A stretch of DNA of 9,187 bases. Source: Candidatus Methylomirabilis sp. (lineage in GTDB: Bacteria; DYJV01). Made by a program: the position numbers and the translations under genes. Position 1 is the first letter of the stretch; each line of letters starts with the position of its first letter. The notes under the pieces were generated by a model. It was not told the origin of the DNA. It was given only the letters and a program-made list of their open reading frames with translations, and searched no databases. The stretch is from NCBI GenBank assembly GCA_020722945.1, contig DYJV01000077.1, forward strand, positions 1 to 9,187, in the 5' to 3' direction. Below are positions 1-7,109 of this stretch, piece by piece.

Positions 1-73
1 TCAAATGGATAGGTGTGTTTTTTTTGAGAAAATTTGGTGAACTTCCGTTCAAAATACAAAAAGAAAATAAGAT
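1..73. other. Upstream region of the hybrid kinase
   Basis: This is A/T-rich leader DNA with an A-rich run directly before the ATG, the usual Bacteroidota pattern for translation starts. No confident promoter box is visible. An upstream gene, if any, ends before the window. Confidence 0.5.
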
Positions 74-2365
74 ATGAATTTTAATATTTTTGAGTCTAAA
101 GAACAAAACGAATTAGCTAAAAATCTTTTCAATGCCATACTGGAACACATTGATGAAGCGGCCATAATAACAGAAAATAATACAATCATTTTTGTAAACA
201 ACAAATTTCTTGATTACTCAGGATATACCGAAGAAGAAATAATAAAAAGGTCCCCCTTAGATTTCGTTCATCCTGATTTTTTGGCAATGACAAAAAAAAA
301 CATGGAATCAAAATCAGAAACCCCTTATGAAATATGGGCAATACGAAAAGATAAATCCCAATTTCCGGCACTGCTAAAACCAAAAATGGTTAACCATTAT
401 GGAAAAATATTCAGAGTCGTTACGATTAAAGATTTAACTCAAGACAAACAATATAACCAAAGAGAGCAACTACTTAGCACCACCTTAGACCAAAGCCATG
501 AATCTATTGTCATTACAGATGCTGATGCTAACATTATTTATGTAAATAAACAATTTTGTGTCCTTACCGACTACACTCCAGATGAAGTCATAGGACAAAA
601 TCCAAAAATATTACAATCCGGCTATCATTCAAGAAAATTTTATGAAAACATGTGGTCTATTTTAACCAAAGGCAAAACATGGAATGGTGAATTTCAAAAT
701 AAAAAGAAAAACGGTGAACTTTATTGGGAAAAGGCAACCATTACACCCATATTTGATGAGCAAAGCAAAATAAAATCGTATTTTGCTATTAAAGAAGATA
801 TTACAAATCAGAAAACAATAGAAATAAACTTTAAAGATACTGAAATCAAATACCAAGAATTAATAAAAAATGCACCACTTGGAATTATTATTATAGATAC
901 AAATGGTAATATATTAACGATAAATACAGCAATGATTAACTTTTTGGGATCCCCCTCAATTGAAGCCACTAAAAGTATAAATATGTTAACATTTCCGCCA
1001 TTAAAAGCAGCCGGCGTATCAGAACAATTTCAAAAATGTATTGACTCTAAAGAAAAAATTCGTTTTGAAAATAATTATACCTCAAAATGGGGAAAAACAC
1101 TTTATTATCGTCTTTATCTTAGTCCTATTTTGAATAGCAACAACGAAGTAACAAATATTTTAGCAATTATAGAAGATATTTCTAAAGAAAAGCAGTATGA
1201 AAAAGGCATTTTAGAAGCAAAGGAAAAGGCAGAAGAAAGCGACAGACTAAAAGATATTTTTCTTGCCAATATAAGTCATGAACTCAGAACCCCTTTAAAT
1301 GCCATTATCGGATTCGGTGAAATGCTAAAAGATAATAACAATTTAATACAAGAACAAAAAGAGTATTTAAGATACATTGACGATAGTGCCAATCATTTAT
1401 TGTCCATTATCAATGATTTGGTTGATGTCTCACAACTTAGCCTACATCAACTAACCTATACTTTAGAGAGAATAAAAGTTTGCGAAATTGTAGAACCACT
1501 TATTCCGATGTTGAAACAACAATTAGTGGCATTCCAAAAAGAACACTTAGAATTAGTTATCCATCCTTATGAAGAAATCAAAAACATTGTTTTAAATACG
1601 GATAAAAAACGATTTACACAAATTATAATTAATTTGGTAAACAACGCCATCAAATATACCAACGATGGAAAAATAGAAGTATTTTATAATGTTAGCAATA
1701 ACCAATTGATTATTACTGTCAAAGATACCGGTATTGGTATTCCAAAAGACAAACAAGCAATCATCTTTGAACGGTTTCGTCAAGTTGAAGAAACCCTCTC
1801 CCGCCGGTACGAAGGCATCGGTTTAGGATTATCACTTGTCAAAGATATTGTTTCTCTATTAAACGGGAAAGTATGGTTGGAATCTGAAGTAGGAAAAGGA
1901 TCAACATTTTATGTGTCTTTTCCTATTGTAAACGAAGAAGAAAAAGAGCAAAAAGAAGAACCGTATCAAAAAAGTTATTCAGAAAACTTTAAAAATGATA
2001 AATTTACAGTACTTATCGTAGAAGATAATATCGAAAACAAAATACTTATCAGCAAAATTTTACAACAATATAATTTTAATGTTGTGGAAGCATCAAATGG
2101 CAAAGAAGCAATAGATATTTTAAAGAAAACGCCCTACATCAATGTTGTTTTAATGGATTTACAAATGCCTGTAATGGATGGCATTGAAGCAACAAAAATT
2201 ATCAGGCAAACCAATCCGAATATACCCATTATTGCACAAACAGCACTTTCCCAAACCGAAGACAAAGAAAAAGCACTATCCGCCGGATGCAACGATGTCT
2301 TAATAAAACCGTTTAAAAAAGATCAATTACTACTGAAAATAATTGACAATCTGAAAGTTTCATAA
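74..2365 (+). CDS. Soluble hybrid sensor histidine kinase, PAS-PAS-PAS-HisKA-HATPase-REC
   Basis: This 763-residue protein is a complete hybrid kinase that should autophosphorylate a histidine and pass the phosphate to its own receiver. Three PAS domains are visible at about 17-122, 134-245 and 258-370. A HisKA dimerisation domain follows, with the H-box SHELRTP at 401-407 (phospho-acceptor H402). The HATPase domain shows an N-box with N520 and N524, a G1 box DTGIGIP at 551-557, an F-box around 565-572 and a G2 box GIGLGLS at 581-587. The receiver (about 644-760) has acidic residues E650/D651, phospho-acceptor D695 in MDLQMP, T723 and K745 in KPF. I see no signal peptide or membrane segment, so it probably senses a cytoplasmic signal or a diffusible ligand. 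PAS2 is of the type found in redox and aerotaxis sensors, but no ligand can be read from sequence. No response regulator or phosphotransfer protein is adjacent. The ATG at 74 follows an A-rich leader. Family assignment is secure; signal and output are unknown. Confidence 0.96.
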   Translation: MNFNIFESKEQNELAKNLFNAILEHIDEAAIITENNTIIFVNNKFLDYSGYTEEEIIKRSPLDFVHPDFLAMTKKNMESKSETPYEIWAIRKDKSQFPALLKPKMVNHYGKIFRVVTIKDLTQDKQYNQREQLLSTTLDQSHESIVITDADANIIYVNKQFCVLTDYTPDEVIGQNPKILQSGYHSRKFYENMWSILTKGKTWNGEFQNKKKNGELYWEKATITPIFDEQSKIKSYFAIKEDITNQKTIEINFKDTEIKYQELIKNAPLGIIIIDTNGNILTINTAMINFLGSPSIEATKSINMLTFPPLKAAGVSEQFQKCIDSKEKIRFENNYTSKWGKTLYYRLYLSPILNSNNEVTNILAIIEDISKEKQYEKGILEAKEKAEESDRLKDIFLANISHELRTPLNAIIGFGEMLKDNNNLIQEQKEYLRYIDDSANHLLSIINDLVDVSQLSLHQLTYTLERIKVCEIVEPLIPMLKQQLVAFQKEHLELVIHPYEEIKNIVLNTDKKRFTQIIINLVNNAIKYTNDGKIEVFYNVSNNQLIITVKDTGIGIPKDKQAIIFERFRQVEETLSRRYEGIGLGLSLVKDIVSLLNGKVWLESEVGKGSTFYVSFPIVNEEEKEQKEEPYQKSYSENFKNDKFTVLIVEDNIENKILISKILQQYNFNVVEASNGKEAIDILKKTPYINVVLMDLQMPVMDGIEATKIIRQTNPNIPIIAQTALSQTEDKEKALSAGCNDVLIKPFKKDQLLLKIIDNLKVS

Positions 2366-2403
2366 AAAAATTATTAATTGTCAATTTTAATGATTAATTA
2401 TCA

Positions 2404-2432
2404 ATGAGTTTAGTCTATAAAGTTCATAAAGT
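2404..2432 (+). repeat. Dispersed intergenic repeat, copy 1 (left arm)
   Basis: The 29 bases here are identical to 9095-9123, and bases 2407-2432 are the exact reverse complement of 2625-2650. A chance 29-base identity within 9 kb is very unlikely even in AT-rich DNA, so this is a true repeat. Identity stops at 2433, where the hairpin-containing interior begins. Confidence 0.9.
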
Positions 2433-2436
2433 GGTG

Positions 2437-2538
2437 CCAAAGGCATTCTCCGATGGTTCATCCGAAGGATTCTCCAAGGGAGTTCGTTGAACCTTTGGAA
2501 AAGAACTCCCTTGTAGAGTCCTACGGACAGACCTTTGG
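2437..2538. repeat. Imperfect long hairpin inside the intergenic element
   Basis: The left arm 2462-2485 and right arm 2503-2526 pair over 24 positions with three non-Watson-Crick positions, one of which would be a G-U pair in RNA. They enclose a 17-base loop. An outer pair, CCAAAGG at 2437-2443 with CCTTTGG at 2532-2538, adds a second stem. The loop itself contains a further copy of ACCTTTGGAAAA (2491-2502) that recurs at 2531-2542. This part is clearly richer in G+C than the flanking DNA. It could act as a bidirectional terminator or 3'-end stabiliser for the two convergent genes, or be the core of the repeat element. No long T-run follows either side. Confidence 0.7.
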
Positions 2539-2607
2539 AAAAAATAATGGTTTTAATTCAAAATTTACATTTTCTTAAGTTTTTAATTATGAACGACATA
2601 CGCTTTC

Positions 2608-2650
2608 AACTTTACAAACTTTCAACTTTATGAACTTTATAGACTAAACT
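2608..2650 (-). repeat. Dispersed intergenic repeat, copy 2 (right arm, inverted)
   Basis: Read on the minus strand from 2650, this matches 9098-9140 at 40 of 43 positions, with the first 26 exact. The similarity therefore runs beyond the 26-bp inverted repeat into the element on this side. It is made of AAAGT-containing words at roughly nine-base spacing. It ends 11 bases before the terC stop codon. Confidence 0.85.
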
Positions 2651-2661
2651 GTATGAACCCA

Positions 2662-3714
2662 TTATACCATTTGTTTTTTTGCAGGAAAAGCAATAGATAC
2701 TAAAATACTGCCAATTAAAATTCCAAGTACTATGTACAAAGAATGTTGGGTAGTGAAGCCCACATCTTTCAACCATGTATGAAAAATAAGCTTAAAACCA
2801 ATAAATACGAGAAGTAATGAAATACCAATTTTCAAAAATCTGAAAATATTAATTATATGAACAATCAGGAAAAATAATGACCGTAAACCGAGTATTGCAA
2901 AAATATTTGAAAAGAAAACAATGTATGCATCCTTAGTAACTGAGAAAATAGCAGGAACAGAATCAACAGCAAAAATTATATCACTGAACTCAACTATAAG
3001 TAAAACAAGAAATAGAGGAGTAATATATAATCGTTTATTCTTTTTTACGAAAAAGTTTTCTCCGACAAATCGGGGGAATAATTTGAAATATTTTGAAGCA
3101 AATTTAACAACAGGGTGATGTTGAGCATCTACTTTTTCTTCTTTATTTCGATTCATAAACATTTTTATGCCAGAGTAAAGTAAAATGGCGCCAAAAATGT
3201 AAAACATCCAACTAAATTTATGAATAAGAGCTGAACTTAAAAAGATGAAAATGAATCTAAAAACAATAGCTCCTAAAATGCCCCAAAACAACACGCGTTT
3301 ATAATGAATTTCTTTTACATTAAAGCTAAAAAAAATCATGAAAATGACAAAAATATTATCAATGGAGAGGGTATATTCAATAATATAACCGGTAATGAAT
3401 TCAAGCGACAAATTGGCATCATATAAACTTAAGGCTTTTTCAAAGTTTAATCCATCAATTTTAATCGGATGTGAGTTGGTAGCAATTTTTTGTTTAAGTA
3501 GTTCTATGGAATCAATTCCGTGAAGCAAGTGACCTTCAAACCTTAAGAAAAAGAAAAAGCCAAGCGCAAGGCTTACCCATACCACTGTCCATGTTATCGC
3601 TTCTTGAAATTTTACTTTATGACTATGTTTGTCAAAAACGCCAAGGTCTAAAAATAGGATAAGTAATATTAATCCTAAAAATGCTAAAAAAAAGATAAGT
3701 TCGCTACTGTGCAT
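2662..3714 (-). CDS. TerC family integral membrane protein (probable metal-ion transporter)
   Basis: This 350-residue, very hydrophobic protein has about eight to nine membrane segments (for example near 4-25, 38-58, 105-130, 140-162, 166-186, 229-250, 293-312 and 324-345). The TerC signatures are clear. They are FLDLGVF at 21-27, an EYTLSIDN motif at 113-120 with acidic E113 and D119, and VEFSDIIFAVDSVPA at 241-255 with E242, D245 and D251. These membrane-embedded acidic residues are thought to bind metal. Family members include tellurite-resistance TerC and the Alx/MeeF manganese exporters, so manganese or another divalent metal is the best guess for the substrate. No other ter gene is present, so tellurite resistance should not be assumed. 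The ATG is 84 bases beyond the OTC stop, downstream of its own candidate promoter and a leader hairpin. Length is typical and there is no sign of truncation. Confidence 0.93.
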   Translation of the reverse strand: MHSSELIFFLAFLGLILLILFLDLGVFDKHSHKVKFQEAITWTVVWVSLALGFFFFLRFEGHLLHGIDSIELLKQKIATNSHPIKIDGLNFEKALSLYDANLSLEFITGYIIEYTLSIDNIFVIFMIFFSFNVKEIHYKRVLFWGILGAIVFRFIFIFLSSALIHKFSWMFYIFGAILLYSGIKMFMNRNKEEKVDAQHHPVVKFASKYFKLFPRFVGENFFVKKNKRLYITPLFLVLLIVEFSDIIFAVDSVPAIFSVTKDAYIVFFSNIFAILGLRSLFFLIVHIINIFRFLKIGISLLLVFIGFKLIFHTWLKDVGFTTQHSLYIVLGILIGSILVSIAFPAKKQMV

Positions 3715-3725
3715 ATTGATAAAAT

Positions 3726-3748
3726 ACCGCTAACATCATATTAGCGGT
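3726..3748 (-). promoter_or_regulatory. Leader hairpin between OTC and terC
   Basis: ACCGCTAA and TTAGCGGT form a perfect 8-bp stem around a 7-base loop. On the minus strand it lies between the candidate terC -7 box and the terC start codon, so it would sit at the extreme 5' end of a terC transcript. It could stabilise that mRNA, or act as a weak terminator for read-through from OTC, as it is followed by ATTTTATC. It is far too short for the yybP-ykoY manganese riboswitch known upstream of other terC-like genes. Confidence 0.55.
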
Positions 3749-3750
3749 TG

Positions 3751-3758
3751 CAAAGATA
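3751..3758 (-). promoter_or_regulatory. Candidate Bacteroidota -7 promoter box for terC
   Basis: The minus strand reads TATCTTTG, an exact match to the TAnnTTTG consensus. It lies 36 bases upstream of the terC ATG and downstream of the OTC stop. I find no good TTG -33 element at the usual spacing, so the call rests on the -7 box, its position, and the same word upstream of arcC. Confidence 0.5.
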
Positions 3759-3798
3759 GTGAAAATAATCTTATACCGACCTGCTATCAAGTTGCAAT

Positions 3799-4797
3799 CT
3801 ATCCAAGTGTAGCCACCATCACTGCTTTAATCGTATGCAGGCGATTTTCTGCTTCGTCAAATACGACAGATGCTTCCGATTCAAAAACTTCCTCAGTAAC
3901 TTCCATCCCATCCAAGCCAAATTTTTGATAAATCTCTTCGCCTATTTTGGTTTCCCTATTATGGAATGACGGTAAACAATGTAGGAATTTAGTATTGGGA
4001 TTTCCGGTAGCTTCCATCAGCGTTTTATTTATCTGATAGGGTTTCAATAGCTTAATTCGTTCTTCCCAAACGCTATCGGGTTCACCCATAGATACCCATA
4101 CATCCGTATAAAGAAAATCACAATCTTTTACTGCCGCCTTAGCATCTTCGGTTAATGTTATTTTTGCACCTGTTTTTTTGGCAATCTCACGCGCTTGTTT
4201 CACCAAATTCTCATTTTGGAATAATGACTTAGGTGCGGCACTGCGAAAATCCATTCCCATTTTGGCGGCACCAATCATTAAGGAATTTCCCATATTATTA
4301 CGGGCATCTCCAAGATAGGCAAATTTGATTTCATTTAATGGTTTGTTAGCCTGTTCCATCATGGTCATAAAATCTGCCAACACTTGTGTGGGATGAAATT
4401 CTGTGGTTAAACCGTTCCATACAGGTACCCCGGCATATTTTCCAAGTTCTTCCACTACGGATTGTCCAAAACCACGATACTCAATACCATCATACATTCT
4501 CCCCAAAACGCGTGCTGTATCCTTCATTGATTCTTTATGACCAATTTGTGAGCCACTAGGTCCCAAATAAGTAACATTAGCCCCTTGATCATATGCAGCC
4601 GTTTCAAAAGCACAACGGGTTCGTGTGGATGATTTCTCAAAAATCAATGCAATATTTTTTCCTTTGAGTCTTTGTGTTTCCGTTCCTGCATACTTTGCTT
4701 TTTTTAAGTCAAATGCTAAATCTAAAAAGAATTGAATCTCACGCGGAGAGAAATCTAATAATTTCAAAAAATTTCGGTTTTTTAAATTATAAGCCAT
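3799..4797 (-). CDS. Ornithine carbamoyltransferase (probably catabolic)
   Basis: The enzyme interconverts ornithine plus carbamoyl phosphate with citrulline plus phosphate in the cytoplasm. The 332-residue length fits the family. Active-site motifs are all present: STRTR at 57-61 for carbamoyl phosphate, HPTQ at 135-138, D232 with the SMG loop at 236-238 for ornithine, HCLP at 273-276 with C274, and R319 near the C-terminus. The SMG loop marks an ornithine rather than aspartate, putrescine or acetylornithine carbamoyltransferase. It follows arcC by only 22 bases and is surely co-transcribed. This pairing favours the catabolic direction (arcB role): citrulline phosphorolysis feeding ATP synthesis. 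I leave the symbol empty because argF, argI and arcB cannot be separated by sequence alone. Arginine biosynthesis remains possible, but no biosynthetic gene is nearby. Confidence 0.95.
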   Translation of the reverse strand: MAYNLKNRNFLKLLDFSPREIQFFLDLAFDLKKAKYAGTETQRLKGKNIALIFEKSSTRTRCAFETAAYDQGANVTYLGPSGSQIGHKESMKDTARVLGRMYDGIEYRGFGQSVVEELGKYAGVPVWNGLTTEFHPTQVLADFMTMMEQANKPLNEIKFAYLGDARNNMGNSLMIGAAKMGMDFRSAAPKSLFQNENLVKQAREIAKKTGAKITLTEDAKAAVKDCDFLYTDVWVSMGEPDSVWEERIKLLKPYQINKTLMEATGNPNTKFLHCLPSFHNRETKIGEEIYQKFGLDGMEVTEEVFESEASVVFDEAENRLHTIKAVMVATLG

Positions 4798-4819
4798 AAC
4801 TAATTTATTTTATTGATTA

Positions 4820-5773
4820 TTAATAATTTAAAGTTATTTTAGTGCCGTATCTTTTGTCTTCCAATTTAGTTGATTCAGTTATCACTGATTTTTTGCCTCC
4901 GTATTCAACAAATTCAATAGCAGCACGAATCTTCGGGCTCATATTGCCTTCACCAAATTTTCCTTCGTTCAAATATTTTTCTGCATCAGCTTTATCTAAA
5001 ATTTCAAGAATTTTTTGGTTTGGTTCTGCATAATTTAGATAGACATACGGCACATCGGTCAAGATATAAAATTCGTCAGCTCCAATTTGTCTGGCTAAAA
5101 GCGATGAGGCAGAATCTTTGTCAATAACCGCTTCAATAGGAACCAATTTAGCGTTTTTCTTAGCCACAGGAATACCTCCACCCCCACTGGCAATAACAAT
5201 TACCCCACTTTCAGCTAATTCTTTTACAATTCTTTTGTTCAATATATCAAGTGGTTTTGGGGAAGGAACTACACGGCGCCAGCCTTTTTTACCTTCTTTT
5301 ACCTCTTCTTTAAAAATCCATCCTTTTTCTTTTACCAAGCGATCGGTTTCCGATTTATCATAATAGGTCTTTCCTACTCGTTTTGTCGGATTTTTAAATG
5401 CTTCATCTTCTTCGGAAACTTCAACCATCGTAATGAGCGAAATAATTTCCCTGTCAATCCCCTGTTCATTCATTACATTACGCAATCCTTTTTGTAACAT
5501 ATAACCGATACCACCTTGTGAATCGGCAACACATATATCCAAAGGCATTTGTGGGATACCATACTCTGTTTCACCGGCATCATTACGCATCAAGATATTT
5601 CCAACTTGCGGTCCATTACCGTGAGAAATGACCAAATTATATCCATCTTTAATCAAGAAAAGTAAGTTTTTCATCGTTTCGTATGTATTTTGTTCCTGCT
5701 CTTCTATGGTTCCCTTTTGATTACCCCTCAGCAAAGCGTTTCCACCGAGTGCTACAACAGCCATTTTTGCCAT
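4820..5773 (-). CDS. arcC: Carbamate kinase
   Basis: Carbamate kinase transfers phosphate from carbamoyl phosphate to ADP, giving ATP, ammonia and carbon dioxide, which is the energy-yielding end of the arginine deiminase pathway. The 317-residue length is normal for the family. Amino-acid-kinase motifs appear in order: ALGGNALL at 8-15, SHGNGPQVGN at 50-59, SGGGGIPV at 196-203, VIDKDSASSLLA at 216-227, LTDVPYVY at 238-245 and GKFGEGNMSPKI at 271-282. The start at 5773 gives MAKMAVVALGG; the internal Met4 is an alternative that would lose nothing functional. A candidate promoter lies 23 bases upstream of the ATG in the 66-base gap after the ABC permease gene. The OTC gene follows by 22 bases. 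Arginine deiminase and the arginine/ornithine antiporter of the full pathway are not in this window. Confidence 0.97.
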   Translation of the reverse strand: MAKMAVVALGGNALLRGNQKGTIEEQEQNTYETMKNLLFLIKDGYNLVISHGNGPQVGNILMRNDAGETEYGIPQMPLDICVADSQGGIGYMLQKGLRNVMNEQGIDREIISLITMVEVSEEDEAFKNPTKRVGKTYYDKSETDRLVKEKGWIFKEEVKEGKKGWRRVVPSPKPLDILNKRIVKELAESGVIVIASGGGGIPVAKKNAKLVPIEAVIDKDSASSLLARQIGADEFYILTDVPYVYLNYAEPNQKILEILDKADAEKYLNEGKFGEGNMSPKIRAAIEFVEYGGKKSVITESTKLEDKRYGTKITLNY

Positions 5774-5796
5774 AATTTCAATTTTTTTAAGGATGA

Positions 5797-5804
5797 CAAA
5801 GATA
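5797..5804 (-). promoter_or_regulatory. Candidate Bacteroidota -7 promoter box for arcC-OTC
   Basis: The minus strand reads TATCTTTG, matching TAnnTTTG exactly, 23 bases upstream of the arcC ATG. It gives a short leader of about 15-20 bases. The word is identical to the box before terC. No clear TTG -33 element is visible upstream, so strength cannot be judged. It argues that arcC and OTC can be transcribed separately from the ABC permease gene upstream. Confidence 0.5.
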
Positions 5805-5839
5805 ACACTTTTAATTTTTGATAATGAATACTGAAAAAT

Positions 5840-7084
5840 TTATTCGTAATGTAGTGCAATAATAGGGTCTAATTTTGATGCCTTTACAGCTGGCGTAATA
5901 CCCGAAGCCAAACCGACTACAAAACATAGAAACACCCCCAACAAAATCCACAGCCATGGAATAATAAATCCGGTTCCAGTAAAGATTGAAACCACATTGC
6001 CAATAATAATGCCGAATACGATACCCAAAATACCCCCTAATTGACCAATAAAGACCGCTTCGAACAAAAATTGTTGTTTAATTGTTTTAGGGGTCGCTCC
6101 CAAAGCTTTTCGCACACCTATTTCACGGGTGCGTTCGGTTACAGACACTAAAATAATATTCATCAATCCCACAGCCGCGCCAAGTAGCGTAATTAAACCA
6201 ATGATGGTTGCCGAAATAGTAACATACTTAATATTTTCAAAAAGCATATTGGCCAGATTATCACTTTTGTCAATTTGAAAATTATTATCCTCATTTATTT
6301 TCAGTTTTTTTACCTTTCGCATCTGTGCTTCTGCCTCATTTACAGCTAAATCCATTATTGCCAGATTTTTTGGTGTTACATTAATGGTATAACTAATGTC
6401 ACTGCTATAAAAATTATTACGAGCCACTAACAAAGGTACCAAACATTGGTCATCCGTACGATCAGTAATACTATTCCCTTTTGATTTGAAAACACCTACG
6501 ACACGATATTTCTGATTACCTACAGAAATCATTTTATTGATTGGATTTTCCTTATTATCAAAAGTATGATTGGCCACATTAGCACCAATAACAACAACAT
6601 TGCTTCCACCTGTCAAATCCTTTTGCGTAAAAAAATGTCCCTGTGCAATAGTATTACCTGAACACTTCAAATAATTTTCATCCGCACCAATAACTGTTAC
6701 ATTAGGATTAGATTTGTATGAACCATATTTAATGGTTCCTCTTCCGGTGGCATACATCTGTATAGACACCCAAGCAGGAAAATCAAAAGATGCCTTAAAC
6801 TTTTCTGCTTGCCGATAAGAAATATTTTCGTAATATCTGGCTCTGCCATGTTTTCCAATTCTAACTTTCATGGTACGATTAGAAATCTGAAAAGTATTAG
6901 TTCCCATGATAGCAAACTGCTCATTAAGCGAATTTTTGATTGCATCAATAGCCGTAAGAATACCCACCAATGCCATAATTCCAAAGGCAATAATACTAAT
7001 CGTAAGAATGGTGCGCAAGCGGTTAGATTTGATTGCCTGCCAAGCGATTTTAAGATTTTCCTGAAAAAGCACCCACGAAAGCAT
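5840..7084 (-). CDS. ABC transporter permease, MacB/FtsX type
   Basis: This 414-residue protein has the layout of a MacB-type permease. There is one N-terminal membrane helix (about 26-48), a large periplasmic domain (about 49-285, MacB_PCD-like), then three C-terminal helices near 287-311, 340-366 and 376-396 (the FtsX domain). Diagnostic words are ERTREIGVRKALGATPK at 317-333, the cytoplasmic coupling loop, and PAVKASKLDPIIALHYE at the C-terminus. Such permeases work with an ATPase and often a periplasmic adaptor to power efflux or release of lipoproteins, peptides or drugs. Neither partner is in the window, so it must pair with one encoded elsewhere. It follows the EEP gene by 25 bases and is likely in the same transcription unit. 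The substrate is unknown. Confidence 0.92.
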   Translation of the reverse strand: MLSWVLFQENLKIAWQAIKSNRLRTILTISIIAFGIMALVGILTAIDAIKNSLNEQFAIMGTNTFQISNRTMKVRIGKHGRARYYENISYRQAEKFKASFDFPAWVSIQMYATGRGTIKYGSYKSNPNVTVIGADENYLKCSGNTIAQGHFFTQKDLTGGSNVVVIGANVANHTFDNKENPINKMISVGNQKYRVVGVFKSKGNSITDRTDDQCLVPLLVARNNFYSSDISYTINVTPKNLAIMDLAVNEAEAQMRKVKKLKINEDNNFQIDKSDNLANMLFENIKYVTISATIIGLITLLGAAVGLMNIILVSVTERTREIGVRKALGATPKTIKQQFLFEAVFIGQLGGILGIVFGIIIGNVVSIFTGTGFIIPWLWILLGVFLCFVVGLASGITPAVKASKLDPIIALHYE

Positions 7085-7109
7085 AGTAAAAAAGTTTTGA
7101 CAAACTTAA

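Larger units (their letters stand above)
2407..2650. repeat. 244-bp intergenic element bounded by 26-bp perfect inverted repeats
   Basis: The left end at 2407-2432 (starting AGTTTAGTCTATAAAG) and the right end at 2625-2650 are exact reverse complements over 26 bases. The arms contain the repeated word ATAAAGT spaced nine bases apart. An imperfect long hairpin lies between them. There is no open reading frame of note inside, no transposase, and no obvious target-site duplication outside the arms. A further copy of the arm sits at 9095-9140. It could be a MITE-like non-autonomous element, a REP/BIME-like palindromic repeat, or a pair of separately inserted short repeats. The inverted symmetry is seen directly; any mobility is inference. 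Confidence 0.75.
2366..2661. other. Gap between convergent genes, filled with repeats
   Basis: This 296-base stretch separates the 3' ends of the kinase (+) and terC (-). I see no convincing gene in it. Immediately after the kinase stop is an AT-rich part with two near-identical 13-mers, 2373-2385 and 2393-2405, that differ at one base and are offset by 20 bases. The rest is an inverted-repeat element at 2407-2650 with an internal hairpin, both listed separately. Being between convergent genes, it may end transcription from both sides, but no classic GC hairpin followed by a T-run is present. Confidence 0.8.

Noticed and set aside
572-880. LOV blue-light photosensor domain in the kinase
   Set aside because: The second PAS has GQNPKILQ at residues 174-181, with proline where LOV domains need the adduct-forming cysteine.
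2341-2386. AATTGACAAT at 2341-2350 with its reverse complement at 2377-2386 as a kinase terminator
   Set aside because: The stem is almost all A/T, the loop is 26 bases and there is no T-run after it, so in DNA of this composition it may be chance.
2400-2660. Insertion sequence
   Set aside because: There are inverted ends but no transposase frame or fragment inside, and no clear target duplication.
2366-2661. CRISPR array or tRNA in the long gap
   Set aside because: The repeats are inverted and not regularly spaced direct repeats with unique spacers, and no cloverleaf or CCA-end pattern is visible.
2662-3714. Tellurite-resistance operon
   Set aside because: Only a TerC-family membrane protein is present, with no TerA, TerB, TerD or TerZ gene in the window. 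Most lone TerC proteins are better explained as metal transporters.
3715-3798. yybP-ykoY manganese riboswitch upstream of terC
   Set aside because: The gap is only 84 bases, the candidate promoter leaves about 35 bases of leader, and I see only one simple hairpin and not the multi-stem fold of that riboswitch.
5118-5363. Plus-strand open frame of 81 codons inside arcC
   Set aside because: It is antisense to conserved carbamate kinase motifs and has no independent support.
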